A stretch of 32,133 nucleotides of DNA, from the NCBI GenBank assembly GCA_947589075.1, contig CANQBS010000024.1:1-32133 (forward strand), given 5' to 3'. The notes beneath the pieces are model-generated. The model saw only the letters and a program-made list of their open reading frames with translations. It did no database searches and was not told the DNA's origin. How positions within the stretch are numbered: the stretch's first letter is position 1; every line of letters starts with the position of its first letter. The DNA comes from an uncultured Acetatifactor sp. Its GTDB lineage: Bacteria > Bacillota > Clostridia > Lachnospirales > Lachnospiraceae. Made by a program: the position numbers and the translations under genes. Shown piece after piece: positions 1 through 6,968 of this stretch.

Positions 1-1036
1 GCTTCTGCATGGGGGCGCTGTCCACCACGCTGTAAGGGATCTTATCGTAAGGATTCTCCCTCTCTTCTTCTCCCCAGCCATCCAAAGCTCCCAGCTTCAT
101 CCGGGTGGTGAACAGGGCGACCAGGGCTTCGTCCACCCGGTCCTCCTCCACCAACCCGTCCCGGACTGCCTGTTTTAAGAAGTGGAACATATGCCCGCAG
201 TTTAAGTCGCAGCCGTTATTCATGGCAAGGGCAGCCGATTCCTCCGGGGTATCCGTGACATGATGTCCTTCATGGAAATCCTGGATAGCTCCGCAGTCGC
301 TGACCACATGGCCCTGGAAGCCCCATTCTCCCCGGAAAACATCCTGGAGCAGCTCCTTATTGGCGCAGCAGGGCACGCCGTTGATCCGATTATATGCCCC
401 CATCACCGCTTCCACATGTCCCTCCTGGATACATGCCTTAAAAGCAGGAAGATAAGTCTCATAAAGATCCTGTTTTCCCACGACTGCATTGAAGCCATGG
501 CGGATCCCTTCCGGTCCGCTGTGTACCGCCACATGCTTGGCACAGGCGGCGGCTTTCAGATAATGCCCGTCATGTCCCTGAATGCCCTTTACGAAGCCCA
601 CCCCCATGCGGGAAGTCAGGTACGGATCTTCTCCGAAGGTCTCATGGCCTCTGCCCCACCTGGGATCGCGGAAAATATTCACGTTGGGGGACCAGAAGGT
701 CAGCCCCTTATAGATCCCGGTATCTCCGCTGTCCTGCTGCATATTGAATTTCGCCCTGCCTTCTGTGGAAATGGCATCCGCCACCTGCTCTGCCAGCTCC
801 TCGTCAAAAGTAGCCGCCAGACCGATGGACTGGGGAAACACCGTGGCGGTCCCAGCCCTTGCCACGCCGTGCAGCGCCTCATTCCACCAGTTATAAGCTT
901 TGATCCCCAGCCGTTCTATGGCAGGGGCATAATAAATCGTCTGCTCCACCTTCTCTTCCAGCGTCATCTGCGCCACAAGAGCCTTCGCATGCTCCCTGTA
1001 ACGGGCAGTCAGTTCCTGATTCTCGTTGATGTCCAT
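1..1036 (-). CDS. Glycoside hydrolase family 3 enzyme, N-terminal 345 codons (beta-xylosidase/glucosidase type), runs off left edge
   Basis: This is an exo-acting retaining beta-glycosidase of family GH3, seen only as its N-terminal TIM-barrel part. The start at 1036 is set by AGGAGG eight bases upstream. Translation shows the family signatures in order: NWWNEALHGVAR near residue 49, SPNVNIFRDPRWGRGHETFG from about 116, the substrate-binding KHVAVHSGPE near 167, and VVSDCGAI with the nucleophile Asp at about 247. There is no signal peptide, so it should act in the cytoplasm. The alpha/beta sandwich and any fibronectin-III domain lie outside the window. The WGRGHETFG and HSGPE motifs fit the xylosidase-like branch of GH3, but the substrate cannot be fixed. 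It sits apart from the sialic acid locus, and its promoter shares a motif with the CBM9 gene at 2070. Confidence 0.93.
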   Translation of the reverse strand, partial: MDINENQELTARYREHAKALVAQMTLEEKVEQTIYYAPAIERLGIKAYNWWNEALHGVARAGTATVFPQSIGLAATFDEELAEQVADAISTEGRAKFNMQQDSGDTGIYKGLTFWSPNVNIFRDPRWGRGHETFGEDPYLTSRMGVGFVKGIQGHDGHYLKAAACAKHVAVHSGPEGIRHGFNAVVGKQDLYETYLPAFKACIQEGHVEAVMGAYNRINGVPCCANKELLQDVFRGEWGFQGHVVSDCGAIQDFHEGHHVTDTPEESAALAMNNGCDLNCGHMFHFLKQAVRDGLVEEDRVDEALVALFTTRMKLGALDGWGEEERENPYDKIPYSVVDSAPMQK

Positions 1037-1062
1037 GGATCATTCCTCCTGTAGGATAATAA

Positions 1063-1145
1063 AAGGGTACGACCCTTCCAGCCATAATAGCATATACCGC
1101 CCTCCAAGCCTCTGTCAATTCCTTTTTCGCAGACTTTTGCAAAAC
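1063..1145 (-). promoter_or_regulatory. GH3 promoter region with an activator-like site and small palindrome
   Basis: Reading the minus strand, TTGACA (1113-1118) is a perfect -35. The -10 is weaker, TATATG or TATGCT within 1089-1096 at 16-18 bp spacing. Upstream, at 1132-1145, is GTTTTGCAAAAGTC. The same 14-mer with one change occurs twice upstream of the CBM9 gene. Downstream, AAGGGT-ACG-ACCCTT (1063-1077) is a perfect 6-bp palindrome in the leader. The weak -10 plus upstream site suggests activator dependence; this is inference. Confidence 0.5.
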
Positions 1146-1191
1146 CTTTATTTCCTGCATTTTCCTCATTTTTGCGGCTTCCCAAACCGCT

Positions 1192-1245
1192 TAATTTCCT
1201 CTGTTCAATTTCCCCGCTCCATTTGCCCCGTTTCATCTCCCCGCT
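1192..1245. repeat. Two degenerate 27-bp tandem repeats at the hicB 3' end
   Basis: Units at 1192-1218 and 1219-1245 both end in TCCCCGCT, preceded by a run of the form ATTT-CC-C/GTTCA-; a further partial CCGCT precedes the first. The last bases of the array form part of the hicB stop codon (1244-1246). Read on the minus strand in one frame they would encode imperfect nonapeptides (SGEMKRGKW, SGEIEQRKL). No gene is claimed there. Confidence 0.55.
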
Positions 1246-1639
1246 ATGCCTGGAATTTCTGAAGAAGGGCATCCTGCAGAACCTGAGAAAAATTAAGCCC
1301 CAATGCAGACGCTTCTTCATTCATCCATTCAGGGATCGTAAGGGTCTTTTTTACAGCTTTGCTGCGAAACCGTTTACGGTATGCCATGGTATCGCAGGTA
1401 ACATAATTTACGAACTCCTTCCCCGATACCTCAAGACTTCCCCGGTCTGATGGAGCAGGAATCTTCCGGTTATCCTTTTCATATCCGTACAGGACAAGGG
1501 CAAGAACATCCTGTGCCATTTCCAACCCCTCCTCCAGATTTTCCCCACATGTATAACACCCCTCCAGATCCGGGAACACAACGGAATATCCTCCGTTTTC
1601 CTCGGGTGTAAAAACTGCAGGATATACATACTTCGCCAT
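1244..1639 (-). CDS. hicB: HicB-family antitoxin
   Basis: This is the antitoxin of a type II HicAB module, which binds and neutralises HicA and represses the operon. Residues 1-60 form the HicB partial RNase H-like fold (YPAVFTPEENGGYSVVFPDL, GCYTCGENLEEGLEMAQD). The C-terminal part, from about residue 94 (KKTLTIPEWMNEEASALG, NFSQVLQDAL), looks like a ribbon-helix-helix DNA-binding domain. At 131 aa it is normal for the long HicB form. It starts 11 bp after the hicA stop and is presumably co-transcribed from the promoter at 1870-1898. Its stop codon abuts a degenerate 27-bp tandem repeat. Confidence 0.93.
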   Translation of the reverse strand: MAKYVYPAVFTPEENGGYSVVFPDLEGCYTCGENLEEGLEMAQDVLALVLYGYEKDNRKIPAPSDRGSLEVSGKEFVNYVTCDTMAYRKRFRSKAVKKTLTIPEWMNEEASALGLNFSQVLQDALLQKFQA

Positions 1640-1650
1640 GATTTCTCCTC

Positions 1651-1848
1651 CTAGCTTTCAAAAGATTTATCAAGTCCCGCATCCTTTAATATGTTTTTCA
1701 GGGTTCCAACGGGAATCTCTGCTTTGTGCCTCGGTACCGGAAACTGTCTGCCCGTAATATCGCTGTACCAGATATCATGTCGATTTCCGTTTCTCAATAT
1801 GCGGCACTTATTTTTCTTTAGCAGTTTTATCAACTCCTGAGTTTTCAT
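1651..1848 (-). CDS. hicA: HicA-family toxin (mRNA interferase)
   Basis: This 65-aa protein has the double-stranded RNA-binding-like HicA fold: MKTQELIKLLKKNKCRILR, then GNRHDIWYSD, then RQFPVPRHKAEIPVGTLKNI. HicA toxins cleave mRNA during translation; the family's catalytic His corresponds to the His of GNRHDIW, so the toxin looks intact. The start at 1848 follows GGAAGGAG six bases upstream. It is the first gene of the pair, in the usual hicA-hicB order. The module lies between two genes that seem to share a regulator (GH3 and CBM9), which is compatible with a later insertion, but no attachment repeats are seen. Confidence 0.93.
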   Translation of the reverse strand: MKTQELIKLLKKNKCRILRNGNRHDIWYSDITGRQFPVPRHKAEIPVGTLKNILKDAGLDKSFES

Positions 1849-1869
1849 AGTTCTCCTTCCAATAACAAT

Positions 1870-1898
1870 ATATTAGCACGTATAAATACGTGTGTCAA
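1870..1898 (-). promoter_or_regulatory. hicAB promoter with operator palindrome in the spacer
   Basis: On the minus strand: TTGACA (1893-1898), exactly 17 bp, TAATAT (1870-1875). The spacer is almost filled by the perfect inverted repeat CACGTAT-TT-ATACGTG (1877-1892). A repressor bound there would block RNA polymerase, which fits HicB or HicAB autorepression through the RHH domain. The sequence facts are direct; the identity of the binding protein is inference. Confidence 0.8.
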
Positions 1899-1940
1899 TA
1901 ATTTGTTCTTCTCCTCACTCTTCCGGCATTCTTTTCCGCG

Positions 1941-2019
1941 GACTTTCGCAAAACAGACCACGACTTTCGCAAAACAGACCATGAAATGGATTTACTTTCC
2001 CCTGCGCTAATGTTATAAT
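1941..2019 (+). promoter_or_regulatory. CBM9-gene promoter with two direct 20-bp activator-like repeats
   Basis: GACTTTCGCAAAACAGACCA occurs at 1941-1960 and again, identical, at 1962-1981, a 21-bp period (two helical turns). The second copy ends nine bases before a poor -35, TTTACT (1991-1996). After 17 bp comes an extended -10, TGTTATAAT (core TATAAT at 2014-2019). Tandem same-face sites abutting a weak -35 are the classic layout for AraC-type activators. No AraC protein is encoded in the window. Confidence 0.7.
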
Positions 2020-2069
2020 GCAGATACCTGAGATCGTTTTACAAAAATTTGAAAAGAAAGGATCAGTTT

Positions 2070-3134
2070 ATGAAACAAATACGCATACCTGTGCCGGCGG
2101 TGCCTTTTACGCCGCCCGTTTACGCCTGTCGCTTTAATCCGAAGCCTTTTACCCTGGACGGGAATCTGGACAAGGACTTCTGGAAAGACATTCCCTTTAC
2201 GGACCCTTTCCCCGATATTGAAGGGGATATCCGCCCCGTTCCCCGGTTCCGCACCCGGGCCAAGATCGCCTGGGATCAGGAAAATCTTTATATCGGAGCA
2301 GTTCTGGAGGGGAATGAGATCTGGGCGACTGTGACGGAGCACGACGATGTGATCTTCCGTGACAATGATTTTGAGATTTTTATCGACCCGGATTCCGATA
2401 CCCAGGTCTATGTGGAGTATGAAATGAATGCGATCAATACCACCTGGGACCTGCTGCTCACCAAGGCCTATCGTGACGGCGGCAAGCCGGTAAACGGGCT
2501 GGAGCTCAAGGGACTGCAGAGCGCCGTACATATTGAGGGCAACCTGAACCAGCCGGACGGAGCAGCCAGGCTCTGGTCGGTGGAAGTGGTGATTCCCTTT
2601 ACCACTCTTTTGGAATGCTCCGAAGAAAAAAGAGTTCCTCTCTGCGGAGAATACTACCGCATGAACTTCTCCAGGGTACAGTGGAAGGTGGACGTCGCGG
2701 ACAGCGCATTCCATAAACGCCTGAAACCCGGCACCGACACTCCCCTTCCCGAGGACAACTGGGTATGGGCGCCCACCGGCGTCATCAACATCCATTATCC
2801 TGAGCTGTGGGCCTTCGTTTTTTTTGCCGGAGAAAAGGGAGAAGCCTCCGACTTCCGTATCCCGGAAGACGAATACCGCAAATGGGAGCTGCGGAAGCTC
2901 TACTATGCCCAGCAGGCATATCTGGATGAACATGGGAAATTTGCAGACAGGCTGGAAGATCTGTTTAAGATTCTGGAAGAGATCAGCCCCTGTGAAGCCA
3001 ACAAAACCGTGCGGAACCTGCCTTACCAGCTGACCAACACGGCCCACACCTTTGAGATCACCTGCCCCGCAGAGGACGGAAAACACCTGCTTTCCATCCT
3101 GTCAGACGGAAAAACCACCGTTTTTCCTCTCTAA
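2070..3134 (+). CDS. CBM9-like carbohydrate-binding protein, stand-alone
   Basis: This 354-aa protein resembles the 'carbohydrate-binding family 9-like' proteins found near glycoside hydrolase genes. The N-terminal two thirds carries the CBM9/DOMON-type beta-sandwich pattern: LDGNLDKDFWKDIPFTDPF, then AKIAWDQENLYIGAVLEG, FRDNDFEIFIDPDSDTQVYVE, a WSVEVVIPF strand, YYRMNFSRVQW and NWVWAPTG. The C-terminal part (from about residue 270) is helical and charged, with no catalytic motif I can name. There is no signal peptide, so the product is probably cytoplasmic, which is odd for a sugar-binding module. The ATG at 2070 has AAAGGA upstream; a TTG further upstream at 2049 lacks a ribosome site. It is the only confident plus-strand gene here. 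Confidence 0.85.
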   Translation: MKQIRIPVPAVPFTPPVYACRFNPKPFTLDGNLDKDFWKDIPFTDPFPDIEGDIRPVPRFRTRAKIAWDQENLYIGAVLEGNEIWATVTEHDDVIFRDNDFEIFIDPDSDTQVYVEYEMNAINTTWDLLLTKAYRDGGKPVNGLELKGLQSAVHIEGNLNQPDGAARLWSVEVVIPFTTLLECSEEKRVPLCGEYYRMNFSRVQWKVDVADSAFHKRLKPGTDTPLPEDNWVWAPTGVINIHYPELWAFVFFAGEKGEASDFRIPEDEYRKWELRKLYYAQQAYLDEHGKFADRLEDLFKILEEISPCEANKTVRNLPYQLTNTAHTFEITCPAEDGKHLLSILSDGKTTVFPL

Positions 3135-3176
3135 CCGACTTTATTCAGGCAATTTAAAACAGCCATTTCGAAAACA

Positions 3177-3255
3177 GGCGGAAGGCAATATAGACAAAAT
3201 AAGGGCGACTTGCCACCGCATTCGGAGCCCGTTTTTGTCTATATTGCCTTTCGCC
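3177..3255. repeat. Long imperfect inverted repeat (23-bp arms) downstream of the CBM9 gene
   Basis: Arms at 3177-3199 and 3233-3255 match at 22 of 23 positions, the exception being a G-T type pair. Just inside them, GGGC (3203-3206) and GCCC (3227-3230) extend the fold. No U-run follows the right arm on the plus strand, so it is not a textbook terminator; a true terminator lies 66 bp further on. It may be a palindromic mobile repeat or a 3'-UTR structure. I do not recognise it. Confidence 0.7.
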
Positions 3256-3320
3256 GTCCCGAACAGCTGCAGTTTCGCAATTGCCCAGAACTTTGTTCTA
3301 AGGAAAGAAAATTCTAAGGG

Positions 3321-3360
3321 AAAAAAATGGGGAGCCTTTTGGTCAGCGCTCCCCATTTTT
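3321..3360. terminator. Bidirectional intrinsic terminator between the CBM9 gene and the LacI gene
   Basis: A-run plus TGGGGAGC (to 3335), a 12-nt loop, then GCTCCCCATTTTT (3348-3360). The stem is GC-rich and flanked by A and T runs, so on either strand it ends in U residues. It lies between two convergent genes, as expected for a shared terminator. Confidence 0.88.
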
Positions 3361-3397
3361 CTTCTGTCTTTTTTACTTCCGTCTTTTCTTATCCTAA

Positions 3398-3468
3398 GGT
3401 TTTCCACACTCTTGAGATTTTCCACGCTTTTATGGTTTCCTCACTCTTATGGTCTTCCGCACCCTTAT
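3398..3468. repeat. Four degenerate 18-bp tandem repeats at the 3' end of the LacI gene
   Basis: Units: GGTTTTCCACACTCTTGA (3398-3415), GATTTTCCACGCTTTTAT (3416-3433), GGTTTCCTCACTCTTAT (3434-3450, 17 bp) and GGTCTTCCGCACCCTTAT (3451-3468). The last unit contains the LacI stop codon (3465-3467). The period equals that of the repeats around the DUF4091 gene, although the sequence differs. Confidence 0.65.
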
Positions 3469-4481
3469 CCATACAACACGGAATCCCTGTACAGAATGGA
3501 GGGATGGATCAAAGTCTGCTCAAAAGGCGCTTCTGCATGCTCCATGCGGTAAAGGATCTGCATGGAAAGCCTCTTGCCAAGCATATCCAGCTTGACATCC
3601 GCCGTCGTGATCACCCCGTCGATATTGCTGTATTCCTTGCTGCCGTCATATCCAGTCACCACGATTCCGTTGGGGATCCTGTGATGGTTCTCAGCAAAAT
3701 AAACCTGAAGATGGTGGGCGATGTAGTCGCTGGCGCAGATAAACGCTTCTGGCATCTCCTCTAAGGAATCCAGGAACCTGCTGATCTCCTGGTAGTAGCT
3801 GAAAATGCCCATGTGGTTGGTCAGGCACAGCTTCTCATCCACTGCAAGGCCATGATCCTTCATGCACTGGCAGAAACCCTGGTAACGGTCGAGATTTGTC
3901 CTGGCATAATAAATATCCCCGACAAAACCGATCCTGGTCAGTCCCTTTTGCAGCACTGACTCCGTAATCTTGTACATACTGTTATAGCCTTCGATCAGGA
4001 TCAGGTCTCCGTTCAGATGCAGCGGATCGATCTGGGGCACAACATCCAGAAAAACCTTGGGGATATTGAGCTTATTGACCATATGTACCAGCTTTTCATC
4101 GTAAACATTCAGCACGATGGCTCCCTGAACCGTATTATTGGAGAGGACTGAGGGCATACGGAACTTATCGGAGTAGCTGGAAGGCATATAAGTATACATT
4201 AAATTTACATTATGGAATGACAGCTCCTGTGCCATTCTGTGGATAATACTGGTCCAGAAAGCGGAAGAATCCGGTCTGGACACGATCAGAGATACATTTT
4301 TTTCAATTTCAGTACGGGCAGGTTCCTGAATACCCCTGGTATAGCCTAACTCTCTTGCCTTGTCAAACACGCTGTCTCTTAGAGATGCCGATACTCCTGA
4401 GTGATTATTGAAGACCTTCCATACTGTCACTCGCGATATGCCCAAAGCATCCGCGATATCCTGCATAGTCACTTTGTTCAT
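3465..4481 (-). CDS. LacI-family transcriptional regulator
   Basis: A 338-aa sugar-responsive repressor. The N-terminal helix-turn-helix is clear (KVTMQDIADALGISRVTVWK, then VFNNHSGVSASLRDSVFDKA and RELGYTR). The rest is a periplasmic-binding-protein-like effector domain (NVSLIVSRPDSSAFW, GFVGDIYYARTNLDRYQGF, AFICASDYIAHHL, GIVVTGYDG, TTADVKLDMLGKR). I chose the ATG at 4481 because it follows AGAGG and starts the HTH; the longer frame to 4550 would add 23 unrelated residues that overlap the promoter. It lies downstream of GH20 on the same strand but has its own promoter. It is the only regulator in the window and so the best candidate to control the glycan operon; the effector sugar is unknown. 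Confidence 0.93.
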   Translation of the reverse strand: MNKVTMQDIADALGISRVTVWKVFNNHSGVSASLRDSVFDKARELGYTRGIQEPARTEIEKNVSLIVSRPDSSAFWTSIIHRMAQELSFHNVNLMYTYMPSSYSDKFRMPSVLSNNTVQGAIVLNVYDEKLVHMVNKLNIPKVFLDVVPQIDPLHLNGDLILIEGYNSMYKITESVLQKGLTRIGFVGDIYYARTNLDRYQGFCQCMKDHGLAVDEKLCLTNHMGIFSYYQEISRFLDSLEEMPEAFICASDYIAHHLQVYFAENHHRIPNGIVVTGYDGSKEYSNIDGVITTADVKLDMLGKRLSMQILYRMEHAEAPFEQTLIHPSILYRDSVLYG

Positions 4482-4516
4482 AGTTTTCCTCTTTCCTTTG
4501 CCCGTTTCAAATAATC

Positions 4517-4563
4517 GCATTTTAACATATAAAAAACTAAAATGCAACATTTTCCGGCAACAT
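4517..4563 (-). promoter_or_regulatory. LacI-gene promoter with overlapping inverted repeat
   Basis: Minus strand: -35 TTGCAT (4542-4547), 17-bp spacer, -10 TAAAAT (4519-4524). The perfect inverted repeat GCATTTTA (4517-4524) / TAAAATGC (4538-4545) covers both promoter hexamers, with arm centres 21 bp apart. A direct repeat GCAACAT occurs at 4544-4550 and 4557-4563. The layout suits autorepression; the binder is inferred. Confidence 0.55.
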
Positions 4564-4727
4564 AATCAACTATTCATTCAGTCAGGTCTTGTAAATAATG
4601 CCCCCTTCATTTCCAATCCGGCAGTTTTATGCCTCAAAACCTCCGGAACATTACGGATCATTCCGGCATCCGTCACAGATATGATAAGTTACACTGATGT
4701 CTTGTCTGGGTATATGGGATCATGATG

Positions 4728-6602
4728 TCAGTTCTTACCATGGATCTTACGGTAATCGTCCCGCAGCAGGTCGGCGTACCAATAGAACACATCCGATATC
4801 CTGGACAGGTCGCCCTCCTTGCTGTTTTCCCTCCAGATCTCCTGATAAAAGCGCAGGCAGTTTTCCAGATCCGCCGCCAGCTCCATTCCATCCTTTTCAC
4901 TCTCCAGATACAACATGCCGCTGTAAATCCCGGACAGATACCATCCCACCTCATTCCAAATCCTGATCGCCTGCATCGCAGAATGCGTAATGGCCACAAT
5001 ACTGCGGCTGCTGCTGTCCATGCTCCGGCTGAGCTTTCGCAGGGAATCCTCCAGCTCATCCAGATGCTCATTTGCAGAAGGCACCCTTGACATATCCTCC
5101 TGGCGGAAACGGGCCAGGATCTTATCCTGTACCTCACCCTTCTGGGTCCATTCCTTGAAGGATATCACATTGTGCCAGCCGAACACCGTCTCCTGATCGA
5201 TCCTGGACAGCAGACCCACCAGCTGTCCTGTGGGATCGCCAAATTCCAGGATAGAAATCTGACGGTTCAGTTCCTCAAAGCCAAGATCCACATCTCCCCA
5301 GGAGAATACTGCTCCATAGATGAGCCCGGGAATAGAAAATACCGGATGATTGATGTGACCGAAATCACCCCAGTCCGTATTCAGTACGCCGATTGCCCCG
5401 TACTTTCTTCCAAAGCCGCACATTCTGGTGATATTGCGGTAGCCGCTATAGATCTCATTGACCCAGTGGTTCCAGCCTCTGGTACCGGGACAAATGTACT
5501 GTATCGCCCCGGCGTCATGCAGGATCCTGGTCTCCGTATCCCGCTGCTCTTCGCTGTAACCCCAGTTCAGACAAATGACGTTCTTAGGCAGCTTCTTCAA
5601 AAGATCCGGATAGCCGCAGATGATATCTCCCCAGAACATGGGCTGCTTTCCATTCTGGATCAGGAAATCGAACAGGCCGGTAATGAATTCCACGTAAAGA
5701 TTTCCCTTTCCTTTCTTTTCTGCCAGCCCCCTGCTCCTTCCTTTTCCAAGGTCAAAGGTCTCATCCGCGCAGATATTAAATTTGTTGGTGCGAAACAGCT
5801 GCATGTATTCTCCGATCAGCTGTTTGATCAGTTCCATGGAACGGGGATCAGAGACATTGACGGTGTGGTGCTCCATCCTGCCGAAGAAGGAAAAGGGCTT
5901 TCCGAAGCTGTCCGGCAGCTCGCACAGATCCGCATAGGTCCTGGTGCTCAGCAGATTGCACAGATGCCCGAAGCTTGCCAGGGAAGGCACCAGCTCAATT
6001 CCCCGTTCATAACAGTACTGGTCCAGTTCCAGGATCTCTTCCGCCGTAAGCGGAGTCTCGTGCCGCCACAGCTCCGGAATGTCCCGGAACAGGTAGGTGT
6101 GCTCCACATAGAGCTGCAGCTGCGTCATTTTATAAAACGCCATGGTATCAGCCAGCTTCTTCAGGTTCTCCAGGGTCTGGGTACGGCCCCTTGTCACATC
6201 ATGATAGAAACCCCTGTTTGAAATATCCGGCTCATCCCAGATGGCGAGATAAGGCAGTAAGCCTGCGCTCTGCCGCAGGATCTGGCGAAGGGTCTGAACA
6301 CTCCATCCCAGAGCCCTCAGGCTTCCGCCGGTTAGACCTACGCCTTCCTCACCGATGGTAAGATGGTACCTCTCCGCCCCCAGAGCGGCGTCCACCTTCA
6401 GAACGATATCCCCTTTTTGGGCCTTCCCCCGAACAAAGGGAATATTCAGTCCCCCCCACTTTTTTATCTCCTCCTTCAGCATACCGGCATAAACATTTGT
6501 GCCGGCGGGACAGGAAGCGTCCATCACGATCATGGTCTTCCTCCCCAGCAAAAGACTGCCTTCCGCTTCCTTTACCATTTTAGGCGGCGGCAACAGAATC
6601 AT
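4728..6602 (-). CDS. Glycoside hydrolase family 20 beta-N-acetylhexosaminidase, cytoplasmic
   Basis: GH20 enzymes release terminal beta-GlcNAc or GalNAc by substrate-assisted catalysis. This 624-aa protein has an N-terminal GH20b-like alpha/beta domain (residues 1-120, ending SLRALGWSVQTLRQILRQ), then the barrel starting at ISNRGFYHDVTRGR (about 127-140). The catalytic Asp-Glu pair is in FNICADETFDLGKGRS (D280-E281); MFWGDII and CLNWGY are further barrel strands. The last 150 residues are a helical tail. No signal peptide is present, so it acts on imported oligosaccharides. AGGAGG lies seven bases before the ATG. It follows NanA on the same strand after a 365-bp gap with leader hairpins, so it may be a separate unit. 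It would remove HexNAc after desialylation and defucosylation. Confidence 0.93.
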   Translation of the reverse strand: MILLPPPKMVKEAEGSLLLGRKTMIVMDASCPAGTNVYAGMLKEEIKKWGGLNIPFVRGKAQKGDIVLKVDAALGAERYHLTIGEEGVGLTGGSLRALGWSVQTLRQILRQSAGLLPYLAIWDEPDISNRGFYHDVTRGRTQTLENLKKLADTMAFYKMTQLQLYVEHTYLFRDIPELWRHETPLTAEEILELDQYCYERGIELVPSLASFGHLCNLLSTRTYADLCELPDSFGKPFSFFGRMEHHTVNVSDPRSMELIKQLIGEYMQLFRTNKFNICADETFDLGKGRSRGLAEKKGKGNLYVEFITGLFDFLIQNGKQPMFWGDIICGYPDLLKKLPKNVICLNWGYSEEQRDTETRILHDAGAIQYICPGTRGWNHWVNEIYSGYRNITRMCGFGRKYGAIGVLNTDWGDFGHINHPVFSIPGLIYGAVFSWGDVDLGFEELNRQISILEFGDPTGQLVGLLSRIDQETVFGWHNVISFKEWTQKGEVQDKILARFRQEDMSRVPSANEHLDELEDSLRKLSRSMDSSSRSIVAITHSAMQAIRIWNEVGWYLSGIYSGMLYLESEKDGMELAADLENCLRFYQEIWRENSKEGDLSRISDVFYWYADLLRDDYRKIHGKN

Positions 6603-6690
6603 ATGCTCTCCTCCTTTTCATTTTTCCGTCAAAAACACCCGTAACCGGGCATGCATATCCCGCAAAATCTTTCAGATGAATTCTCGGCGG

Positions 6691-6733
6691 CATCTGCCGC
6701 ATAGGCAGCAGCTTCTGCCAGGGCGGCAGATGT
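6691..6733 (-). other. Leader hairpin 1 upstream of GH20
   Basis: CATCTGCCGC (6691-6700) and GCGGCAGATG (6724-6733) form a perfect 10-bp stem. Inside it GGCAG (6704-6708) pairs with CTGCC (6715-6719). It lies about 90 bases before the GH20 start, and no U-run follows on the minus strand. It could affect message stability, or be half of a switch with hairpin 2; this is inference. Confidence 0.6.
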
Positions 6734-6748
6734 CTCTCTCCATGGGCA

Positions 6749-6778
6749 ACAGAAAGTACACAGGCGTACTTTCCGTTG
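6749..6778 (-). other. Leader hairpin 2 upstream of GH20
   Basis: GAAAGTAC (6753-6760) and GTACTTTC (6767-6774) form a perfect 8-bp stem around a 6-nt loop; three more outer pairs extend it to 6749-6778 with one mismatch. It could be an RNA stem or a dyad operator. The remainder of the gap to NanA (6779-6968) is AT-rich; I see no gene and no confident promoter or terminator there. Confidence 0.5.
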
Positions 6779-6968
6779 TAAACAAAAGTTCATTCAATAC
6801 TTAGCACAAAACGAACTGAAAGATCCTGCAGGCAGAAATAAATTTAAAAAAATAAACCCTGGTAAATAAAAGGACAGATCATGGAAGAACAAAAGTAAAA
6901 AATAAGAAACTCCCTCAAAGAAAAAAATATAAAACGGATTAAATACATCCTTTACTTTAGATAACTTA

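Noticed and set aside
1941..1981. Possible CRISPR-like direct repeats.
   Set aside because: Only two copies with a 1-bp gap and no spacers or cas genes; a promoter operator is the better reading.
2049..2069. TTG start giving seven extra residues on the CBM9 protein.
   Set aside because: The ATG at 2070 has AAAGGA at proper spacing; the TTG has no such site.
2013..3086. A 357-codon minus-strand frame opposite the CBM9 gene.
   Set aside because: The plus strand has promoter, ribosome site and family motifs; the minus frame has none.
3177..3255. Treating the long palindrome as the CBM9 terminator.
   Set aside because: There is no U run after the stem, and a canonical terminator is present at 3321-3360.
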